Virus record (IMG/VR): IMGVR_UViG_3300044699_000106
Span: 1 to 39,416 of that record
From: a virus
DNA length: 39,416 nucleotides
Direction: 5' to 3' (one strand)
The stretch's first letter is position 1. The number at the start of each line of letters is the position of its first letter. The position numbers and the translations under genes were made by a program. Of the stretch, positions 35,456 to 39,416 are shown one piece after another. The notes beneath the pieces were generated by a model. It made no database searches. It was not told the origin of the DNA and worked only from the letters and a program-made list of their open reading frames with translations.

Positions 35456-35760
35456 GCTCAAGCAGGGGGCCGCGACACCCCCCCACCCCACGCCGCAGCG
35501 CCCACAACCTGCCCACAGCCTTGTGCAGGGAAGGCTGTGGACCCCTCTTTCATAGGGGCGTCCACAGGGTCCACAGCCATCCACAACCCTATTACTACTA
35601 AAAGGAAGTCTTTTTAGGCTAGTGCTCTCGCGCGCGCGCGCGTGTACGCGCGCGGCGTACGCGCGCGCGCGCGCGAGAAAAAAGCCGCCCCGCCTACGTA
35701 AAAAAGGCTGTGGATGGCTGGGTACCCTGTGGACCTGTGGACCCCCGCGGCGGCCGGCGA
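35456..35760. other. Divergent non-coding region with nested inverted repeats; candidate origin
   Basis: No gene here. Outer arms: 35560-35588 and 35706-35734 are inverted repeats matching at 26 of 29 positions, each carrying GTCCACAGGGT and CATCCACA, close to DnaA boxes. Inside is an A+T-rich stretch (35588-35616), then a near-perfect 21-bp GC hairpin (35627-35647 with 35657-35677, one mismatch) of alternating CG, able to form a cruciform or Z-DNA, then AAAAAA. A further perfect 10-bp hairpin, CCACAGCCTT/AAGGCTGTGG, lies at 35513-35540, and TGTGGA words continue to 35745. Origin function is inference from this combination and the divergent transcription. Confidence 0.6.
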
Positions 35761-35788
35761 TTGACCCCGCGGCCGGCGCATGTATGCT
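35761..35788 (+). promoter_or_regulatory. Rightward promoter ahead of the terminase genes
   Basis: TTGACC (35761-35766), 16-bp spacer, TATGCT (35783-35788). This is the only good sigma-70 match facing right in the divergent region. Its -10 box overlaps the ATG at 35780, which argues for the later start of the following gene. Confidence 0.5.
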
Positions 35789-35830
35789 GGCCGGCTGGGC
35801 CTGTCGCCGGCATGGGACTACATTCCGGGC

Positions 35831-36253
35831 ATGCAATTTGCGCCAAATGCACCAAACGAGTGCGCTGACCGCACAGGTGAACAGCTGGCGCTGTTCCCCA
35901 GTAAAGAAGTTGACTCTGTTAAGCCCAAGCGGCGGCCCCCCGCGGCCGGCATGGGCAGGCCCAAGGGCTCGACCAACAAGGCAACCCGCAGCTTCCGCGA
36001 GACGATCGAGCGGCTGCTGCATGACAACCGCGACAACGTCGCTGTCTGGCTGCGGCAGATTGCCGAGGGCATCCCGCCCGTGATCGATCCGGCCACCGGC
36101 AAGGTGCTGGTGACCGGTCGCCCTGGCGATCCTGTGGCGGCCATGACACGCCTGGGCTACCTCGCCGAGTTCGCCGCCCCGCGCCTCTCCCGCGTTGAGC
36201 AGGTCGGCGAGGGTGGCGGGCCGCTCACCATCGTCGTGCGCAAGGAAGCCTGA
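35831..36253 (+). CDS. Terminase small subunit (putative)
   Basis: 140 residues from ATG 35831; the frame is also open from ATG 35780 (157 residues), but that codon lies inside the likely -10 box. The core GMGRPKGSTNKATRSFRETI followed by LLHDNRDNVAVWLRQIAEG and DPVAAMTRLGYLAEFAAPRLSR is the DNA-binding N-terminus plus helical body seen in phage terminase small subunits that precede the large subunit. It recognises the packaging site and stimulates the motor. Two genes separate it from the large subunit by name, but all overlap, so they are one operon. Confidence 0.68.
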   Translation: MQFAPNAPNECADRTGEQLALFPSKEVDSVKPKRRPPAAGMGRPKGSTNKATRSFRETIERLLHDNRDNVAVWLRQIAEGIPPVIDPATGKVLVTGRPGDPVAAMTRLGYLAEFAAPRLSRVEQVGEGGGPLTIVVRKEA

Positions 36254-36888
36254 TGGACCTCGCGACTCATCCGCTCTACCACGATGAGCAGTTGGTGGCT
36301 GCCGAGACAGCCAAGCACGTGCGTGCCGGCCGCACCGTCTTCCAGGTCTGGCAGGCTGCCGGCAACGAGCGCGACCACTCCCTCGTCGTGCTCGAAGCGC
36401 TCGACCTGCCCCTGCGCGCCCGGGTGCTCTCGCTCGGCTGCGGCGTGGGCGGCATGGAGCGCTACTGGCAGGCCGCACGGCCCGACCTGCGCTTCACCCT
36501 GGCCAACCAGTCCGAGAGCCAGCTGCAGGCCTGCCTGTGCCCTGGCAGGCGTGTCCGCATGGACGCCGAGGACCAGGGGCTGCCCGCGGGCGGCGACTAC
36601 CACTGCGTGCTGGTGGCCTACCTGCTGGGCCACGTCAGCCCCGAGCGCGTGCTGCTCAACGCGGTGCGGGCGTGTAAACGCGGCGGGCTGGTGGTGGTGC
36701 TCGACGTGTTCGACGCCAGCGAGGACTTCGCCGAGGGCATGGGCTACGACGCCCCGACCTGCGACCTGATGCGCCTGGGCGGCTTCGAGGAGGTCGGGCA
36801 GTGCTGGTCGCTGGCCGACTTCGGCGAGGAGGCGCTGCCCGGCTGGATCCACGAGGCCGACCCACGCATGTGGGTGCGCCATGTCTAG
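36253..36888 (+). CDS. Class I SAM-dependent methyltransferase
   Basis: 211 residues; ATG 36253 overlaps the previous stop. LSLGCGVGG (59-67) is the SAM-binding motif I; then FTLANQSESQLQAC, MDAEDQGLPAG, CVLVAYLLGHVSPERVLLNAV and GGLVVVLDVFDAS follow in the order of a small-molecule-type methyltransferase (UbiE/cyclopropane synthase-like) rather than a DNA methylase: no DPPY or PC motif is present. It sits between small and large terminase. Substrate unknown. A CGTGTAAACG copy at 36671-36680 encodes ACKR. Confidence 0.8.
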   Translation: MDLATHPLYHDEQLVAAETAKHVRAGRTVFQVWQAAGNERDHSLVVLEALDLPLRARVLSLGCGVGGMERYWQAARPDLRFTLANQSESQLQACLCPGRRVRMDAEDQGLPAGGDYHCVLVAYLLGHVSPERVLLNAVRACKRGGLVVVLDVFDASEDFAEGMGYDAPTCDLMRLGGFEEVGQCWSLADFGEEALPGWIHEADPRMWVRHV

Positions 36889-37042
36889 GCTGTGGCGCCT
36901 CACGGGCGGCAGGCCCATGGTCTGGCTGGGCGCACTCGCCCGCGGCGACGGCACCGTGGTCACCTACTGGATCGACCGGCTGGGGCGGCGCTGGATGGCC
37001 CGCTCGGCCTGGGCGAAGGACAGGGTGCGGCTCGATGGCTGA
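36881..37042 (+). CDS. Small basic protein between methyltransferase and terminase
   Basis: 53 residues, overlapping the methyltransferase end by 8 bp and the terminase start by 8 bp. Sequence MSRLWRLTGGRPMVWLGALA, then GTVVTYWIDRLGRRWMARSA: Trp- and Arg-rich, strand-like. Overlap on both sides and an unbroken frame argue for a real, coupled gene. No family recognised. Confidence 0.6.
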   Translation: MSRLWRLTGGRPMVWLGALARGDGTVVTYWIDRLGRRWMARSAWAKDRVRLDG

Positions 37043-38393
37043 GCTGGTCATCCCCAACGGCTTCACCCCGCGCGAGCCGCAGCGCGAGCTGATGCGCTAC
37101 TTCGACCGCGGCGGCCTGCGTGCGGCGGCCTGCTGGCCCAGGCGCTACGGCAAGGACCTGACCATGGTCCACCAGACGGTGAAGGCCATGTTTGAGCGGC
37201 CGGGGATGTACTTCCACATGCTGCCCAATCACAAGCAGGCCAGGAAGGTCATCTGGGACGGCTTCGACAACACCGGCCAGAAGTCGCTCGACGTGGCGAT
37301 GCCCAAGCAGATCCGCGAGCAGACCAATCAGACGGAGATGAAGATCACGCTGCGCAACGGCGCGATCTGGCAGCTGGTCGGCTCGGATTACTACGACTCG
37401 CTGGTGGGGGCCAACCCGTTCGGCATCGTGATGTCCGAGGCGGCGCTGTCCGATCCACGGGCCTGGAGCATCTTTCGCCCGATCCTGGCCGGCAACGGCG
37501 GCTGGGCCGGCTTCATCTCGACGCCGCGCGGCTTCAACCACTTCTGGGACATCATGAAGCTGGCCAAGGCCAGCGACACGTGGTTCCACTCGCACCTGAC
37601 GGTGCGCGACACCCAGCACATCAGCCCCACGGTGCTGGCCGACGAGCAGCGCGAGATGCCCGACGAGCTGTTCCGCCAGGAGTACATGTGCGACTTCTCC
37701 GCGGCCAATGTCGGCTCGATCTTCGGCCGCTACATCGAGCAGTGCGAGCGCGAGGGCCGCATCGGCCCCTTGGACCTTGCCTTCGAGGGCGAGGTCTGGG
37801 TCACCTCCGACATCGGCTACCGGGACAAGGCCAGCTTCGTCTGGTGGCGCAGGATGCGCGGCGGCTTCGAGATCTTCCACTACGACGACGGCTCCGGCAT
37901 GGACGCCGAGGACTGGATCCAGCGCCTCGCCAAGCAGCCCCACGCCGACAAGCTGGTGCTGCCGCATGACGCACGCGCCAAGAGCTTCCAGTCCAAGCGC
38001 ACGGTCGTGGAGACGTTCCTGGCCGAGCCGCCCTGGGCCGGCTGCGAGGTGCGTGTAAACGGGCAGCGCCGCAAGCACGACTCGATCAATGCCGGGCGGG
38101 TGATGCTGCGCCGGCTGCGCATCAGCAGCGCGGCGGTCTGCGAGCCGTTCCTGGAGGCGATGCGGGCCTACAGCTTCAAGTACGACGAGGAAACCAAGGC
38201 CTTCTCCTCCGAGCCTAACCACGACTGGAGCAGCCACTGCGCCGACGCCTTCATGGAGGGTGCGGCGGTGCTCATCGAGCTGGAGCCGCCGCTGCCGGCC
38301 AAGCGCATCATCATCCCGCCGCTGCACCACGCCTTCACGCTGGAGCAGCTCTATGACACGGTCGGGCCGCAGGCCAACAACGGAAGGCTGTGA
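37035..38393 (+). CDS. Terminase large subunit
   Basis: 452 residues, unbroken, from ATG 37035. ATPase motifs: WPRRYGKD (34-41, an Arg-rich Walker A) and IVMSEAA (131-137, Walker B with Glu135). The nuclease domain has VTSDIGYRDKASF (Asp259) and an acidic HDWSSHCADAF near the C-terminus. It cuts concatemeric DNA and pumps it into the prohead through the portal. The frame is open upstream of the ATG but that part overlaps the preceding small gene. Stop and portal start overlap (TGATG). The length is at the short end for terminases. A CGTGTAAACG copy at 38052-38061 encodes RVNG. Confidence 0.92.
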   Translation: MAELVIPNGFTPREPQRELMRYFDRGGLRAAACWPRRYGKDLTMVHQTVKAMFERPGMYFHMLPNHKQARKVIWDGFDNTGQKSLDVAMPKQIREQTNQTEMKITLRNGAIWQLVGSDYYDSLVGANPFGIVMSEAALSDPRAWSIFRPILAGNGGWAGFISTPRGFNHFWDIMKLAKASDTWFHSHLTVRDTQHISPTVLADEQREMPDELFRQEYMCDFSAANVGSIFGRYIEQCEREGRIGPLDLAFEGEVWVTSDIGYRDKASFVWWRRMRGGFEIFHYDDGSGMDAEDWIQRLAKQPHADKLVLPHDARAKSFQSKRTVVETFLAEPPWAGCEVRVNGQRRKHDSINAGRVMLRRLRISSAAVCEPFLEAMRAYSFKYDEETKAFSSEPNHDWSSHCADAFMEGAAVLIELEPPLPAKRIIIPPLHHAFTLEQLYDTVGPQANNGRL

Positions 38394-39416
38394 TGCCGCT
38401 GCCCACCCCACCCCAAGACCCCGCTGCCTCCCAGCCCCCCGGCAAGGAGGCCCAGGCCGTCGACAAGGCCACCAAGCCCGGCGACCAGACCAAGGTGCCC
38501 GAGGAGGTCAAGGGCAAGAGCCCGACCGAGCTGGCCACGCGCTGGGAGCGCGAGCTGCAGGCGGCCAAGAAGAGCCTGTCCAAGTTCCACTCGACCGCCA
38601 GGAAGCTGAACAACCGCTACCTGGACGAGCGCGACGCGGCCGGCTCCGATCCGGCCGACGCCAAGTTCAACCTGTACTGGTCCAACATCGAGGTGCTCAA
38701 GGCGAGCCTCTACGCCAAGCCGCCCAACGTCGACGTCAGCAACAGCTACAAGGACGCCGAGGACGACGTGAGCCGGGTGGCGGCCAACATCCTGCAGCGG
38801 CTGCTGAACCACGACATCGAGGACGACGACGAGTCCACTTACCCCGAGATCACCAAGCAGTCGGTGCAGGACTACCTGATCGTCGGCCTCGGGCAGGTCT
38901 GGTACAGGTACGAGGTCGAGACGGAGAAATCCTCCACCGAGCCCGTGATCGATCCCGAGACGGGCACCATGCTGGCCGAGCCGATCGAGTACGAGGCCAT
39001 CACCGAGGAGGACGCCCCGGCCGACTACGTCTATTGGGAAGACTTCTGGTGGTCCCCGTGCCGGGTCTGGCAGGACTGCCGCTGGGTGGCGCGGCGGGTC
39101 TTCATGACCCGCGAAGAGCTGATCGAGCGCTTCGGCAAGAAGATCGGCAAGGAGGTGCCCGTCACCAAGCAGAAGGGCAAGGGCGAGGGCGTGCCCAACG
39201 ACCCCTGGGAGAAGGCTGGCGTCTTCGAGATTTGGGACAAGACCACGCGCTGCGCCTACTGGCACGTGATGGGCTTCAACGTGATCTGCGACTACAAGCC
39301 CGACCCGCTCGGGCTGCGCGGCTTCTTCCCGTGCCCCGAGCCGCTGATCGCCAACGCCACCACCACCAGCTTCATGCCGCGCGCCGACTACCTGCTGGCG
39401 CAGGACCAGTACACCC
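38393..39416 (+). CDS. Portal protein, N-terminal part (continues at position 1)
   Basis: First 341 codons of the portal. A Pro/Lys-rich disordered N-terminus (about 45 residues) is followed by TELATRWERELQAAKKSLSK, FNLYWSNIEVLKASLYAKPP, then ILQRLLNHDIEDDDES and DYLIVGLGQVWYRYEVE, a helical entry followed by strand-rich wing as in P22-type portals. FWWSPCRVWQDCRWVARRVFM precedes KAGVFEIWDKTTRCAYW. The gene crosses the end of the window and goes on at position 1 in frame. Confidence 0.87.
   Translation, partial: MPLPTPPQDPAASQPPGKEAQAVDKATKPGDQTKVPEEVKGKSPTELATRWERELQAAKKSLSKFHSTARKLNNRYLDERDAAGSDPADAKFNLYWSNIEVLKASLYAKPPNVDVSNSYKDAEDDVSRVAANILQRLLNHDIEDDDESTYPEITKQSVQDYLIVGLGQVWYRYEVETEKSSTEPVIDPETGTMLAEPIEYEAITEEDAPADYVYWEDFWWSPCRVWQDCRWVARRVFMTREELIERFGKKIGKEVPVTKQKGKGEGVPNDPWEKAGVFEIWDKTTRCAYWHVMGFNVICDYKPDPLGLRGFFPCPEPLIANATTTSFMPRADYLLAQDQYT

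Noticed and set aside
35627-35677. Intrinsic terminator at the CG hairpin
   Set aside because: T-runs lie upstream, not downstream, of the hairpin on both strands.
35780-35830. ATG 35780 as the start of the small terminase gene
   Set aside because: It overlaps the likely -10 box TATGCT of the rightward promoter; ATG 35831 is preferred, though not proven.
36253-36888. DNA methyltransferase
   Set aside because: No DPPY/NPPY or PC catalytic motif; the fold order fits a small-molecule or protein methyltransferase.

Overview
The window is the complete genome of a tailed double-stranded DNA phage, opened at an arbitrary point inside the portal gene. The last bases (a partial codon at 39416) join the first bases without loss of frame, giving one portal protein of 683 residues across the ends, so the molecule was assembled as a circle of 39,416 bp. 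Base composition is GC-rich (by eye about two thirds G+C). The gene set is that of a short-tailed (podovirus-like) phage: small and large terminase, portal, scaffold, coat protein, head-tail connector, several internal or ejection-type virion proteins, a tail fibre and a tailspike, with no tail tube, sheath or tape-measure gene. The capsid block resembles, from memory, that of Bordetella BPP-1-like and related podoviruses, so a Gram-negative, probably proteobacterial host is likely; this is inference. No integrase, reverse transcriptase or tRNA gene was seen.

Layout. Two transcription units diverge from about 35.4-35.8 kb and converge at about 21.0 kb. Rightward (plus strand, through the ends to 21.0 kb): terminase small subunit, a methyltransferase, terminase large subunit, portal, a large virion protein carrying a helix-hairpin-helix glycosylase-like signature, a LamG-type protein, scaffold, coat, connector and tail proteins, a PP-loop ATPase, internal virion proteins, tail fibre, a proline-rich protein, and a collagen-like/beta-helix tailspike. 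Leftward (minus strand, 35.4 down to 21.0 kb): a run of small early genes, a SprT-like metalloprotease, two uncharacterised conserved proteins, then a replication/recombination module: PD-(D/E)XK exonuclease, putative ssDNA-binding protein, family A DNA polymerase, VapE-like primase-helicase, VRR-NUC nuclease, SNF2-type helicase and an HTH protein.

Three non-coding systems stand out. (1) A 1.09 kb array at 29.95-31.04 kb built from CCNNG pentamers, interrupted about every 59 bp by a tetramer; every interval is 4+5n. (2) A 10-mer, CGTGTAAACG, present in nine exact copies, plus six close relatives, mostly inside genes and read in several frames on both strands. (3) A family of six leftward promoters in which a CCC-N-GGG palindrome abuts the -10 box 25-34 bp upstream of each start codon. 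The divergent region itself holds nested inverted repeats with DnaA-box-like words and is the best origin candidate.

Sequence quality matters here. From about 4.2 kb to 24.7 kb nearly every gene is broken by single-base insertions or deletions, some compensating each other within ten bases; the other half of the circle is essentially unbroken. I read these as consensus errors and annotate whole genes across them, naming the frame breaks.
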